From positions 31,966 to 95,965 of the forward strand of contig DATFOK010000141.1 in assembly GCA_035265665.1 (NCBI GenBank): a DNA stretch of 64,000 bases. The letters are read 5' to 3'. The position numbers and the translations under genes were made by a program. Positions 1 to 9,559 of this stretch are shown in pieces. Each line of letters opens with the position of its first letter. The first letter of the stretch is position 1. Below the pieces are notes generated by a model, which made no database searches, was not told the DNA's origin, and worked only from the letters and a program-made list of their open reading frames with translations. The stretch comes from DASUPK01 sp035265665. GTDB taxonomy: Bacteria > Actinomycetota > Thermoleophilia > Solirubrobacterales > 70-9.

Positions 1-25
1 CCCTCCCCTTGGACGAGCATCGCGG

Positions 26-808
26 TCAGAACGGCACCGCCCCATCGCCCTTCCAGGACGCCAGCTTGAGCAGCTCACGGTCGCCGACATCCGACGCGGA
101 GAGCACGCAGGTCCGGCCGTTCCGCCACCAGGTGACCACCCGGCGATCGCGATCGGCGAGCGCGTGCAGGGTGACGCCGTTGCGCTTGGTCGTGCTCGCG
201 TCGCTGGGCGCGGCGATTCCGTCGCCGGAGACGATCGTGTAGGCGATTCGCTTCCCGTCGTGCGCGTAGAGCACGGTCCGTGCCTCGCGATCGCCGAGCC
301 GGTCGGAGCGCGTGCCCACCTGTCGCCAGCCGAACTCCTTGGTCAAGTTGGGGAACGGGACCCCCTCGACGTTCGCGGCGAGCAGCTTCTGGCTGTCGGG
401 GTCCACCGTGACCGGACCGGTCGGGGGTCGCTCGGCGAGCCGGGAGGCCTCCAAGACCGATGGCGCTTCCGAGCCGGTCGGTAGGACGAGGATCGCAGCG
501 GCTGCCGCCGCCACGACTCCGGCCAGGGCACCGGCGAGTGCGAAGCCCGGTCGGCGCACGCGGCGCGGCGAAGTCGCGGCCTCAGCGGCGATCCGCGTCC
601 TCAGGGACGCGGGCGCCTCCAAGCTGAGCCCGCGAAGTGCGGTTGCACCAGCGCGCTGGCGCTCGAAGGCAGCGCGCAGGGTGGGAGATGCGGCGAGCCG
701 GGCCTCTAGTTCCGCCCGCCGGTCGTCCTCGAGCGAACCGTCAGCAAGGGAGACGAGCTCGCGCTGCGTCCGCTCGTCGAGGTCTCTGTGTGATTGATCT
801 CCGCTCAT
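26..808 (-). CDS. Anti-sigma-factor-like single-pass membrane protein
   Basis: The 260-residue protein has a soluble acidic N-terminal helical region (about residues 12-55), a basic stretch (PRRVRRPG near 81-88), one Ala/Val-rich membrane span (about 88-109) and an extracytoplasmic C-terminal domain of about 150 residues. This is the layout of transmembrane anti-sigma factors. The zinc-binding HxxxCxxC motif of ZAS-type anti-sigma factors is absent. No sigma gene lies directly upstream; the neighbour is divergent from 919. It would be expected to hold a sigma factor at the membrane, but that rests on architecture alone. A general membrane protein is the alternative. Confidence 0.55.
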   Translation of the reverse strand: MSGDQSHRDLDERTQRELVSLADGSLEDDRRAELEARLAASPTLRAAFERQRAGATALRGLSLEAPASLRTRIAAEAATSPRRVRRPGFALAGALAGVVAAAAAAILVLPTGSEAPSVLEASRLAERPPTGPVTVDPDSQKLLAANVEGVPFPNLTKEFGWRQVGTRSDRLGDREARTVLYAHDGKRIAYTIVSGDGIAAPSDASTTKRNGVTLHALADRDRRVVTWWRNGRTCVLSASDVGDRELLKLASWKGDGAVPF

Positions 809-846
809 GCGTGTCCCACCGATGAAGACGCGCGAGCGATCGATCT

Positions 847-866
847 ATTCCGAGGGCCCGCGGAAT
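847..866. other. Small inverted repeat in the divergent promoter region
   Basis: ATTCCG and CGGAAT are separated by eight bases in the 110-bp gap between the divergent anti-sigma-like gene and the surface-protein gene. It could be an operator, but there is no second copy to support this. Confidence 0.25.
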
Positions 867-885
867 AAATACGGGCGGACCCCGT

Positions 886-910
886 CCTTGGGCTTGCAAT
901 CGACCCAAGG
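886..910 (+). promoter_or_regulatory. Hairpin covering the ribosome binding site of the gene at 919
   Basis: CCTTGGG (886-892) pairs perfectly with CCCAAGG (904-910) across an 11-base loop. The 3' arm contains the first part of the Shine-Dalgarno sequence AAGGAG (907-912), which sits seven bases before the ATG at 919. When folded, the hairpin would hide the ribosome binding site. It may tune translation of the surface protein. Confidence 0.45.
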
Positions 911-918
911 AGTTCCAA

Positions 919-1545
919 ATGCGCAACCTCAAGACAGCGGGCAAGCGGGTCCTTCGGCCCAGCCCGGCCCTGGTGGTCGCCTTCGTCGCCCTGTTCGCGA
1001 CGATGGGCGGGATCGGCTACGCGACCGCGAAGCTGAAGCCGAACAGCGTGAAGGCGAAGAACATCAAGAGCGGCGCGGTGACCACCGCCAAGATCGCCGA
1101 CGGCGCCGTGACCACGCCGAAGCTGGCGCCGGACGCGGTCGCGCCCAACGCGACCAACGCAGCCAACGCGGCGAATGCCTCCCGGCTGGGCGGAGCCGCC
1201 CCCGGCGGGTGTCAGACCGGCTGGCTCAAGGCCTCGATGGTGGTTGACACCGCGAACCTGACTGACGCTACGCCGGACGCGGTCGTTCCCGCGTTCGACT
1301 GCGCCAGCCGGGCCACTGATGCGGTGACTGTCCACAGGAACGGCGTTGGGCGGTACACGCTCAGCCTCGCCGGCATCGACTCGGGCGTCGCGATCTCCTC
1401 GAGCGCCAACGTGGGCGGCCCGGGGGCGAACGTCGTCACGGCGGCCAGCAAGGTCGTGGACGGCCAGCTGAATCTGAACGTCTGGAACAACCCGGACGCC
1501 GGCGCGCTCGTCGACGGTAAGACGGTCTCGCTGATCGTCTTCTGA
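919..1545 (+). CDS. Membrane-anchored or secreted repeat protein, function unknown
   Basis: The 208-residue protein begins with a basic leader and one hydrophobic segment (about residues 17-37), either a signal anchor or a signal peptide. Residues 42-74 carry short imperfect repeats of the type NSVKAKNIKSGAVTTAKIAD, which also occur in many Thermoleophilia surface proteins and resemble stalk or fibre repeats. An Asn/Ala linker (76-90) leads to a C-terminal domain rich in small residues and probably beta-structured. A strong AAGGAG lies seven bases before the ATG. A surface role is inferred; no enzyme motif is visible. Confidence 0.65.
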   Translation: MRNLKTAGKRVLRPSPALVVAFVALFATMGGIGYATAKLKPNSVKAKNIKSGAVTTAKIADGAVTTPKLAPDAVAPNATNAANAANASRLGGAAPGGCQTGWLKASMVVDTANLTDATPDAVVPAFDCASRATDAVTVHRNGVGRYTLSLAGIDSGVAISSSANVGGPGANVVTAASKVVDGQLNLNVWNNPDAGALVDGKTVSLIVF

Positions 1546-1893
1546 TCAAAGGCTCGGATCCGGCGACCCTGGCGCCCTCGGTGCCGGGGGCTCGGATCCG
1601 ATGTACGCGCCCTGGTCCCTTTCGGCGCGTCCACTCCAGGAGCGGCCGCCGGCCAAGCCGGTGGCCGTTCCGCGTCCGGGAACCGCCTCGGTCCAAGCCC
1701 AATCGCTAGCATTCGCCGCCCCTTCGGGGCAGCCCCCGGAGGGTTGACGCGGCGGCGGGTTTCGGTGGCCGCGTTCATGTTTGGTGGGGGGCCTGGATTT
1801 CATGCGCTCGTTCGACATCGACATCACAGTTGGGGCCAGCAGTTGTCGACCCTCGCCCTAGACGGACCAAGCGGGGCGGCCGGCCCATCTCGG
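1546..1893. other. 348-bp gap upstream of the ATP synthase operon
   Basis: No convincing gene is visible. The stretch holds a 12-bp direct repeat GGCTCGGATCCG (1551-1562 and 1589-1600) and the hairpin at 1718-1730. The operon promoter should lie here, but I could not fix a -10/-35 pair: the TTGACG at 1744 has no matching -10 at a normal distance. Confidence 0.5.
1718..1730 (+). terminator. Short GC hairpin, possible terminator of the gene at 919
   Basis: GCCCC and GGGGC face each other across TTC. No T-run follows. The element lies 170 bp after the stop of the surface-protein gene, so it may instead belong to the atp leader. Confidence 0.3.
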
Positions 1894-2271
1894 ATGGCGA
1901 ACCTGCTCCGCTACCTCGACCTGGCCCTGCTCGCGGTGGCCCTGCCCGTGTTCCTCGCGGCGGATCTGCCGATGGCGGGTTACATCGTCATCGCCCTCGT
2001 CTGGATCGCCCAGCACGGCATCGAGCTCTGGGCGGACCGGTCCGCCGCCCGCGCGATGGAGCGCGGTGACAGGCGCGCCGCGATGGGCTGGGTTGGCGCG
2101 ACCACGCTGGCGCGGGTCTGGATCATCGCCCTCGCCGTTCTCCTGGTTGGGCTGATCGACAGCAAGGACGCCGGCCTTGCCGCCGCGGTACTCGCGGCGA
2201 TTCTCTTCACGGTCCACTTCGGCGCCCGCCTGCTGATCCGCCTGATCGAGCCGGAGGAGTCCAGAAGCTGA
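1894..2271 (+). CDS. AtpI-like small membrane protein
   Basis: The 125-residue protein has about four hydrophobic segments and few charged loops, and directly precedes atpB with which it overlaps (its TGA shares bases with the ATG at 2271). Position and topology match ATP synthase protein I, a membrane factor linked to Fo assembly or Mg2+ handling, although similarity to E. coli AtpI is not obvious. The ATG at 1894 is preferred because the membrane segments begin there; an in-frame TTG at 1744 would add 50 residues of implausible composition. Confidence 0.65.
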   Translation: MANLLRYLDLALLAVALPVFLAADLPMAGYIVIALVWIAQHGIELWADRSAARAMERGDRRAAMGWVGATTLARVWIIALAVLLVGLIDSKDAGLAAAVLAAILFTVHFGARLLIRLIEPEESRS

Positions 2272-3188
2272 TGGCCGCCTGGTCGACCAAGCAGAAGGTC
2301 CTGTTCGGGGCCGGTGTCTACTTCGGGATCACGATCGCGCTGCTCCTCATCTTCGGCAGCAGCGGCAAGAACGAGGAGTTCAAGCCGCAGGACGAGTTCA
2401 AGCTGCACGACTGGATCCCGATCCATATCGGGGGCATCAACTTCTCGATCAACAGGGCCGTCCTCTATCTGGTCCTGGCGAGCGCGCTGACGATTTGGGT
2501 GATGACCTACATCGCCCGGCGCATGCAGATGAAGCCGAACCGCGTGCAGGCCGCTGTCGAGGTCGCCTACGACCTGACGAAGAACAACATCACCGGCGGC
2601 AACCTGCCGAGTTCGTACGCGACCAAGTGGTTCCCCTTCATCGCCACGCTCTTCTTCTTCATCGCCTTCTCGAACATCATCGGGTACCTGCCGCTGCCCA
2701 CGAACAGCGCCGAGACCGTCGACATCTTCGGGATCGGGATCCCATCCTTCGCGATTTATGCCGCGACCGCGAACATCTCATTCGCCCTGGTCCTGACCCT
2801 GGTCGTCTGGTTCAGCTACCACGTCGAGGGGATCAGGGCAAAGGGCCTGTTCGGCTATCTGAAGAGCTTCCTGCCCGCCGGGCTAGAGGACATGAACCCG
2901 ATCGGGAAGGCGCTGATCTTCGGGATCGAGGTGCTCTCCCACTTCATGAGGCTCGTCTCGCTCTCCGTCCGGCTCTTCGCCAACATCCTCGCGGGACACC
3001 TGCTGCTGCTCTTCATGGGGGGCGGGCTTGCCGTGCTGCTCGGCCTCGCTGCCCTCGGAGCCCTTACCTTCCCACTGGCATTCGTCTTCTTCGTGCTTGA
3101 GGTCGGCCTGATCGCAACGCTGCAGGCGTTCATCTTCGCCACCCTCTCTGCCATCTACATCGGCGGCGCCGTCGCCGAAAGTCACTAA
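2271..3188 (+). CDS. atpB: F1Fo ATP synthase subunit a
   Basis: This is the Fo stator channel subunit that forms the two proton half-channels against the c-ring. The 305-residue protein is highly hydrophobic and contains the family signature around SVRLFANILAGH, whose arginine is the essential residue facing the c-ring carboxylate. A hydrophilic segment of about 30 residues (roughly 25-55) separates the first span from the core. Its ATG overlaps the TGA of the preceding AtpI-like gene, so the two are probably translationally coupled. Confidence 0.97.
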   Translation: MAAWSTKQKVLFGAGVYFGITIALLLIFGSSGKNEEFKPQDEFKLHDWIPIHIGGINFSINRAVLYLVLASALTIWVMTYIARRMQMKPNRVQAAVEVAYDLTKNNITGGNLPSSYATKWFPFIATLFFFIAFSNIIGYLPLPTNSAETVDIFGIGIPSFAIYAATANISFALVLTLVVWFSYHVEGIRAKGLFGYLKSFLPAGLEDMNPIGKALIFGIEVLSHFMRLVSLSVRLFANILAGHLLLLFMGGGLAVLLGLAALGALTFPLAFVFFVLEVGLIATLQAFIFATLSAIYIGGAVAESH

Positions 3189-3206
3189 TCAAAGGAGCGC
3201 TGATTC

Positions 3207-3482
3207 ATGGTTGATGTGTTGATCGCCCAGGCAGCTCAGGGCGTCACGGACACCGGGGTGACCGATGCCGGCAAGGCGATTGCCCTCGGCGTCGGCGCCG
3301 GCCTCGGCTCGATCGGGGCAGGCATCGGCATCGGCATCATCTTCGGCAAGGAGATCGAGTCGGTGGCCCGCCAGCCCGAGATGAAGGACGACCTCCAGTC
3401 GATCCGCTGGCTCGGTTTCGCGCTGACCGAGGCGGTCGCCTTCTACACGTTCATCTTCGGCCTGATCGCCTTCTTCCTCTAA
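3207..3482 (+). CDS. atpE: F1Fo ATP synthase subunit c
   Basis: This 91-residue proteolipid forms the rotor ring. It shows a glycine-rich first helix (GAGLGSIGAGIGIGIIFG), the polar loop RQPE, and the proton-carrying glutamate in ALTEAVAFY of the second helix. The residues around the glutamate look like a proton-type rather than a sodium-type site, which is my reading from motif alone. About 20 extra residues precede the first helix. A good AAAGGAG lies before the ATG. The next gene starts 175 bp later, the largest gap within the operon. Confidence 0.97.
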   Translation: MVDVLIAQAAQGVTDTGVTDAGKAIALGVGAGLGSIGAGIGIGIIFGKEIESVARQPEMKDDLQSIRWLGFALTEAVAFYTFIFGLIAFFL

Positions 3483-3556
3483 AGATGACCGAGACCCCGA
3501 CCACACGAACCCGGATGACGCGCGTGGCGCGTCGCAGCTCTTCGTCCTCGGTCGCT

Positions 3557-3575
3557 CGCGTGGCGCTGCCACGCG
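3557..3575 (+). other. Perfect hairpin between atpE and atpF
   Basis: CGCGTGGC and GCCACGCG form an eight-pair stem closed by GCT inside the only sizeable gap of the atp operon. It is well placed to stabilise the upstream c-subunit message or to attenuate downstream expression, helping to supply the many c subunits needed per complex. No T-run follows. Confidence 0.45.
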
Positions 3576-3657
3576 TCGCTCCCTGCGTCCTCGACCTGCT
3601 CGGCCACGCGCGCCCCGGGGTCCGCGCGGCCAGGGCCTCGATCATCTAGCCGAGCGA

Positions 3658-4308
3658 GTGGAGTTCCTCACCGACATAGGCCAGTTCGTCCTCCTCGCCC
3701 AGGAGACCGCCGAGCACGGCGGAGGAGGCGGCGGGGAGGATTCCGGCGGCAGCTTCCTGGTCTCGCCGAACCTCGGCCTGATGATCTGGACGCTGCTCGT
3801 CTTCGGGATCACGATGTACGTGCTCAGCAGGGTGGCCTTCCCGCGGATCCAGGAGGCGCTCGACAAGCGCGCCAACGCGATCCGCGAGTCAATCGACGAG
3901 GCGGAGAAGACCCGCAAGGAGGCCGACGAGATCCTGGCCGAATACCGCGCGCGGCTGAAGGAGGCTCGCGAGCAGGCCGACGAGATCGTCGCCCGCGCCC
4001 GCCGGACGGCGGAGACCGCAACCGCCGAGGCCGCCCAGGAGGGTCGCCAGAAGCGCGAGGAGCTCCTAGCGGCCGCGCGCCGCGACATCGAGGCGGAGAC
4101 GCGGCGCTCGCTCGAGCGCATCCGCAAGGAGGTCGCCGACCTCACGGTGCTCACCACCGAGAAGGTCACCCGGAAGACGCTCGATCCAGACGATCAGAAG
4201 CGCTTGATCGAGGAGGCGCTCGGCGAGGTCGACTTTTCGAGCCTCGGCGGCAACGGCGAGGTCTCGCACGCCGCCTCGACGAGCGAAGGCGGGGAGGAGC
4301 GCACATAG
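3658..4308 (+). CDS. atpF: F1Fo ATP synthase subunit b
   Basis: This is the peripheral stalk subunit linking Fo to F1. The 216-residue protein starts at a GTG and has an N-terminal extension of about 33 residues with a glycine run and a histidine, then one membrane span (around LMIWTLLVFGITMYVL), then a long Ala/Glu/Arg-rich coiled coil (about 65-170) that dimerises and binds the delta subunit. The ATG of atpH follows the stop codon directly. Confidence 0.93.
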   Translation: MEFLTDIGQFVLLAQETAEHGGGGGGEDSGGSFLVSPNLGLMIWTLLVFGITMYVLSRVAFPRIQEALDKRANAIRESIDEAEKTRKEADEILAEYRARLKEAREQADEIVARARRTAETATAEAAQEGRQKREELLAAARRDIEAETRRSLERIRKEVADLTVLTTEKVTRKTLDPDDQKRLIEEALGEVDFSSLGGNGEVSHAASTSEGGEERT

Positions 4309-4842
4309 ATGGAGGAGATCGCCCGTGTATATGCGACCGCCCTCTTCGAGGCGGCCCAGGCCAAAGGGAAGCTCGACGCGATTCGCGATCAGCTCGGGCA
4401 GTTCGTCGATGCGCTCAGCGAGAACAGGGAGATGCAGCTCTTCCTCTTCAGCCCCTACTTCTCCTCGGCTGAGAAGAGCGAGGGGCTGAAGAAGGCGGTC
4501 GCCGACGCCGAGCCGGAGCTGCTCAACTTCCTCGGCCTGCTGATCGAGAAGCACCGGATGCCGGTGATCTTCAGGGTTCGCCGCCAGCTCGACGCCCTCT
4601 GGGCGAAGGAGAACAAGCGACTCGGCGTGACGGTGACCAGCGCCGTCGAGCTCGATCGGGATGTAGTCGCTCGAATCGGCAAGGAGATCGAGCAGCAGAC
4701 CGGCAATACGGTGGAGCTGCAGAGCCGGGTCGACCCGGACATCCTCGGCGGCTTGGTGCTGCAGGTTGGGAACATGGTCTTGGACACGAGTATTCGCAAC
4801 AGGCTCGAGAAACTGAGAAAGAGCGTCGCCCAAGCGGCGTAG
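4309..4842 (+). CDS. atpH: F1Fo ATP synthase subunit delta
   Basis: This 177-residue subunit caps F1 and binds subunit b. It has the usual length and pattern: an N-terminal helical domain beginning IARVYATALFEAA, and the conserved C-terminal segment with GGLVLQVGNMVLDTSIRNRL, typical of OSCP/delta proteins. It starts immediately after the atpF stop, in the canonical operon order. Confidence 0.96.
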   Translation: MEEIARVYATALFEAAQAKGKLDAIRDQLGQFVDALSENREMQLFLFSPYFSSAEKSEGLKKAVADAEPELLNFLGLLIEKHRMPVIFRVRRQLDALWAKENKRLGVTVTSAVELDRDVVARIGKEIEQQTGNTVELQSRVDPDILGGLVLQVGNMVLDTSIRNRLEKLRKSVAQAA

Positions 4843-4861
4843 GAAAGGAACAAGCCGCCAC

Positions 4862-6532
<1,671 letters not shown>

Positions 6533-6535
6533 TCG

Positions 6536-7468
6536 ATGGCCACCCGCAAGGAAGTCAAGAACCGGATCTCCTCCGTCAAGAACGTGCAGAAGATCACGCG
6601 CGCGATGGAGATGGTCGCCGCGGCTCGGCTGCGGCGCGCGGAGCAGCGCATCGACGCGCTCCGCCCCTACGCGCGCGAGCTGCGCAAGATGACGCGGCAG
6701 GTCGCCGAGGCCGCCGGCGTCGAGGCGCGCAACCTTCCGGTGCTCCAGGAGCACGAGGAGCAGCGCACCGTTGGGATCCTGCTGGTCACGGGCGACCGCG
6801 GCCTGGCGGGCTCGTTCAACTCGCAGATCATCCGCGCCGGGGTCCAGCTGCAGCGGCACCTCGCGAGCGAAGGCAAGCAGGTCCGCTTCTCGGTCGTCGG
6901 GCGGCGCGGCGTCTCGACCATGCGCTTCCGGGGCGAGGAGCTGTACGGCGAGTACGCCGGCTTCACCGACCGCCCCGCGTTCGCGAACGCGAGGGAGATC
7001 GCCGATCAGCTCATCGCGTCCTACACCGACAAGGACCTGAACCGGGTCGATCTGATCTACAACCGTTACGTCTCGCCGCTCACCCAGTACGTGCGCAGGC
7101 AGACGCTGCTGCCCGTCCAGCAGGCGGAGGTCTTCGGTGAAGGCGTCGAGGAGCTCACCGCCGATGAGGAGTCGGACCTCGACCAGGAGCTGGTCGACGC
7201 CCACCGGAAGGCGCTCTGGGACTACGAGCCCGAGCCCGAGGAGCTGCTCGGCGAGCTGATCCCCGAGTACGCCCAGCTCAATGTCTTCCGGGCGCTGCTC
7301 GAGTCGACCGCCTCGGAGCACGGCGCGCGGATGACTGCGATGCGGAACGCGGCCGACAACGCAAAGGAGGTGATCTCGGACCTGACCCTGGAGATGAACC
7401 GGGTGCGCCAGGCGGAGATCACCCAGGAGATCCTCGAGGTCGTTGCCGGCGCCGAGGGCGTCTCGTAA
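6536..7468 (+). CDS. atpG: F1Fo ATP synthase subunit gamma
   Basis: This is the central rotating shaft of F1. The 310-residue protein carries the N-terminal signature RKEVKNRISSVKNVQKIT followed by KIT-type helix residues, and the C-terminal segment MTAMRNAADNAKEVISDL. It starts three bases after the atpA stop codon. Length and both terminal coiled-coil helices are normal. Confidence 0.97.
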   Translation: MATRKEVKNRISSVKNVQKITRAMEMVAAARLRRAEQRIDALRPYARELRKMTRQVAEAAGVEARNLPVLQEHEEQRTVGILLVTGDRGLAGSFNSQIIRAGVQLQRHLASEGKQVRFSVVGRRGVSTMRFRGEELYGEYAGFTDRPAFANAREIADQLIASYTDKDLNRVDLIYNRYVSPLTQYVRRQTLLPVQQAEVFGEGVEELTADEESDLDQELVDAHRKALWDYEPEPEELLGELIPEYAQLNVFRALLESTASEHGARMTAMRNAADNAKEVISDLTLEMNRVRQAEITQEILEVVAGAEGVS

Positions 7469-7492
7469 GACTTGGCAGAACGAAGGAGACCA

Positions 7493-9028
7493 ATGGCTGA
7501 CCAGAACGGAACTTCAAACGGAAACATCGGCAGCGTCGAGGAAGTAAGGGGCGTCGTGCTCGACGTCGCCTTCCCCGACCACATCCCCGAGATCTTCCAC
7601 GCGCTGGAGATCGACGTCCCGCCGGAGGGTGGGCGAACCGAGGGAAGGCTGGTCTGCGAGGTACAGCAGCACCTCGGCGACGACCGGGTCCGCGCCATCG
7701 CCATGGACGCGACCGACGGCGTCAAGCGCGGAGACAAGGTGCTCGACACGGGGGGGCCGATCACGGTTCCGGTCGGTAATGAGACCCTGGGGCGGATCTT
7801 CAACCTGCTCGGCGAGACGATCGACGAGGGCCCATCCGTGGACGGCGACGAACGCTGGCCGATCCACCGGCCCGCACCCGAGGTCGAGGACCTGACCCCG
7901 TCGCAGGAGATCCTCGAGACCGGCATCAAGGTCGTCGACCTGCTCGCTCCCTACGCCAAGGGCGGCAAGGTAGGACTGTTCGGCGGCGCGGGCGTCGGCA
8001 AGACCGTGCTGATCCAGGAGCTGATCCGGAACATCGCCGAGGAGCACGAGGGCCTCTCCGCCTTCTGCGGCGTCGGCGAGCGCTCCCGTGAGGGCAACGA
8101 CCTCTGGCTCGAGATGAAGGAGTCGGGCGTCATCGACAAGACGATGCTCGTCTTCGGCCAGATGAACGAGCCGCCGGGGGCCCGCCTGCGAGTGGCGCTC
8201 TCCGGGCTGACCATGGCGGAGTACTTCCGCGAGCAGGGCGGTCAGGACGTGCTGCTCTTCATCGACAACATCTTCCGGTTCGTTCAGGCCGGCTCCGAGG
8301 TCTCGGCGCTGCTCGGCCGGATGCCCTCCGCCGTCGGATACCAGCCGACTCTTGAGACCGAGATGGGCGGCCTTCAGGAGCGGATCACCTCAACCCGGGA
8401 AGGTTCGGTGACCTCGGTGCAGGCGATCTACGTGCCGGCCGACGACCTCACCGATCCGGCCCCGGCGTCGGTGTTCGCGCACCTCAACGCCACGACGGTG
8501 CTCACGCGCTCCCTGGTGGAGCAGGGCATCTACCCGGCCGTCGACCCGCTCGACTCGACCTCGACGATTCTCAAGGCGGACATCCTCGGCGACGAGCACT
8601 ACGAGACCGCGACCCGGGTCCAGGAGACGCTGCAGCGCTACAAGGAGCTCCAGGACATCATCGCCATCCTCGGCATCGACGAGCTCTCCGACGAGGACAA
8701 GCAGACTGTGTCGAGGGCGCGCAAGATCCAGCGCTTCCTCTCTCAGCCGTTCTTCGTGGCCGAGCAGTTCACAGGGCGCAGCGGCGAGTACGTCCCGGTC
8801 GCCGAGACCGTCCGCGGCTTCAAGGAGATCGTCGACGGCGAGCACGACGACATCCCCGAGCGCGCCTTCTACATGCAGGGCCCGATCGACCAGGTGCTCG
8901 AGGCCTCCAAGAAGATGCGCGCCGAGGAGCCCGAGGAGACCGCCCAGGCAGAGGCCTCCGAGCAGGAGGCGAAGCAGGAGGAGGCTGCCGAGGATCAGGA
9001 CCAGGGCGAGGAGGAGGCCGCGGCCTGA
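7493..9028 (+). CDS. atpD: F1Fo ATP synthase subunit beta with acidic tail
   Basis: This is the catalytic subunit of F1. Walker A is GGAGVGKT; the catalytic glutamate region (GVGERSREGNDLW) and a DELSDED version of the torque-transmitting DELSEED loop are present. The ATG at 7493 is chosen over an in-frame TTG at 7472 because GAAGGAGA lies just before it. The last 35 or so residues form an unusual Glu/Ala/Gln-rich tail not found in typical beta subunits; subunit alpha has one too. Confidence 0.97.
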   Translation: MADQNGTSNGNIGSVEEVRGVVLDVAFPDHIPEIFHALEIDVPPEGGRTEGRLVCEVQQHLGDDRVRAIAMDATDGVKRGDKVLDTGGPITVPVGNETLGRIFNLLGETIDEGPSVDGDERWPIHRPAPEVEDLTPSQEILETGIKVVDLLAPYAKGGKVGLFGGAGVGKTVLIQELIRNIAEEHEGLSAFCGVGERSREGNDLWLEMKESGVIDKTMLVFGQMNEPPGARLRVALSGLTMAEYFREQGGQDVLLFIDNIFRFVQAGSEVSALLGRMPSAVGYQPTLETEMGGLQERITSTREGSVTSVQAIYVPADDLTDPAPASVFAHLNATTVLTRSLVEQGIYPAVDPLDSTSTILKADILGDEHYETATRVQETLQRYKELQDIIAILGIDELSDEDKQTVSRARKIQRFLSQPFFVAEQFTGRSGEYVPVAETVRGFKEIVDGEHDDIPERAFYMQGPIDQVLEASKKMRAEEPEETAQAEASEQEAKQEEAAEDQDQGEEEAAA

Positions 9029-9030
9029 TC

Positions 9031-9080
9031 GTGATTCGCGTAGTCCCCGGACGCGAAGCTGAGGAGACGGAGCGGTGATG
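9031..9080. repeat. 50-bp dispersed repeat, copy 1 (before atpC)
   Basis: This 50-bp block matches 13894-13943 at 43 of 50 positions by manual alignment. It fills the atpD-atpC gap and ends at the start codons of atpC, supplying its GAGGAG ribosome binding site. Its core GCGAAGCTGAGGA also occurs before prfB (28433-28445). Confidence 0.7.
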
Positions 9081-9500
9081 ATGATGGCCGAGCACAACGT
9101 CGAGGTTCGCCTCCTCACCCCGGAGGGCGAGGTCTTCACCGGCGAGGTGGAGCAGCTCTCCACGCGTACCTCGGTCGGCGAGATCGGAATCCTGGCGAAC
9201 CACGTGCCGGTGCTGGCGCGGCTCTTGCCGACCGAGCTTCGGCTGCACATGCCGGACGGCGAGGTGCGCCGCTGGGCGCAGGCCGAGGGCTGGCTGCAGG
9301 TGTTCGCCAACCGCGCCACGGTCCTGGTCGGCGAGGCGATCCCGCCCGAGAACCTGGACACCGGCGAGCTGCGCAACCGGGTCGAGGACGCCGACGCGAG
9401 GCTGAGCGAGTCCGAGGAGGGCTCCGGCGCTCACACCCAGGCGGAGAAGGACAAGGCGCGCGCCGAGGCGTTCCTCGAAGTGGCCGAATCTCGCTCGTAA
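9075..9500 (+). CDS. atpC: F1Fo ATP synthase subunit epsilon
   Basis: The 141-residue subunit has the N-terminal beta-sandwich (EVRLLTPEGEVFTGEV and GEIGILANHVPVLA) and a C-terminal helical hairpin that can inhibit ATP hydrolysis. The start is a run GTG-ATG-ATG-ATG (9075-9086); GAGGAG at 9061-9066 best fits the GTG or the first ATG. It is the last gene of the atp operon. Confidence 0.94.
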   Translation: MMMMAEHNVEVRLLTPEGEVFTGEVEQLSTRTSVGEIGILANHVPVLARLLPTELRLHMPDGEVRRWAQAEGWLQVFANRATVLVGEAIPPENLDTGELRNRVEDADARLSESEEGSGAHTQAEKDKARAEAFLEVAESRS

Positions 9501-9559
9501 TCGGCGCCGGGAAGTAGCGTCCGCGGCCACCAGGCTGCCTGCACCTACGATTCGCGGCC

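Noticed and set aside
1744..1749. TTGACG as the -35 box of the atp operon promoter
   Set aside because: No acceptable -10 sequence at 16-18 bp; the call would be guesswork.
3485..3649. A 54-codon frame between atpE and atpF
   Set aside because: No ribosome site, Arg/Ser-rich composition, and it contains a perfect hairpin; kept only as part of a gap observation.
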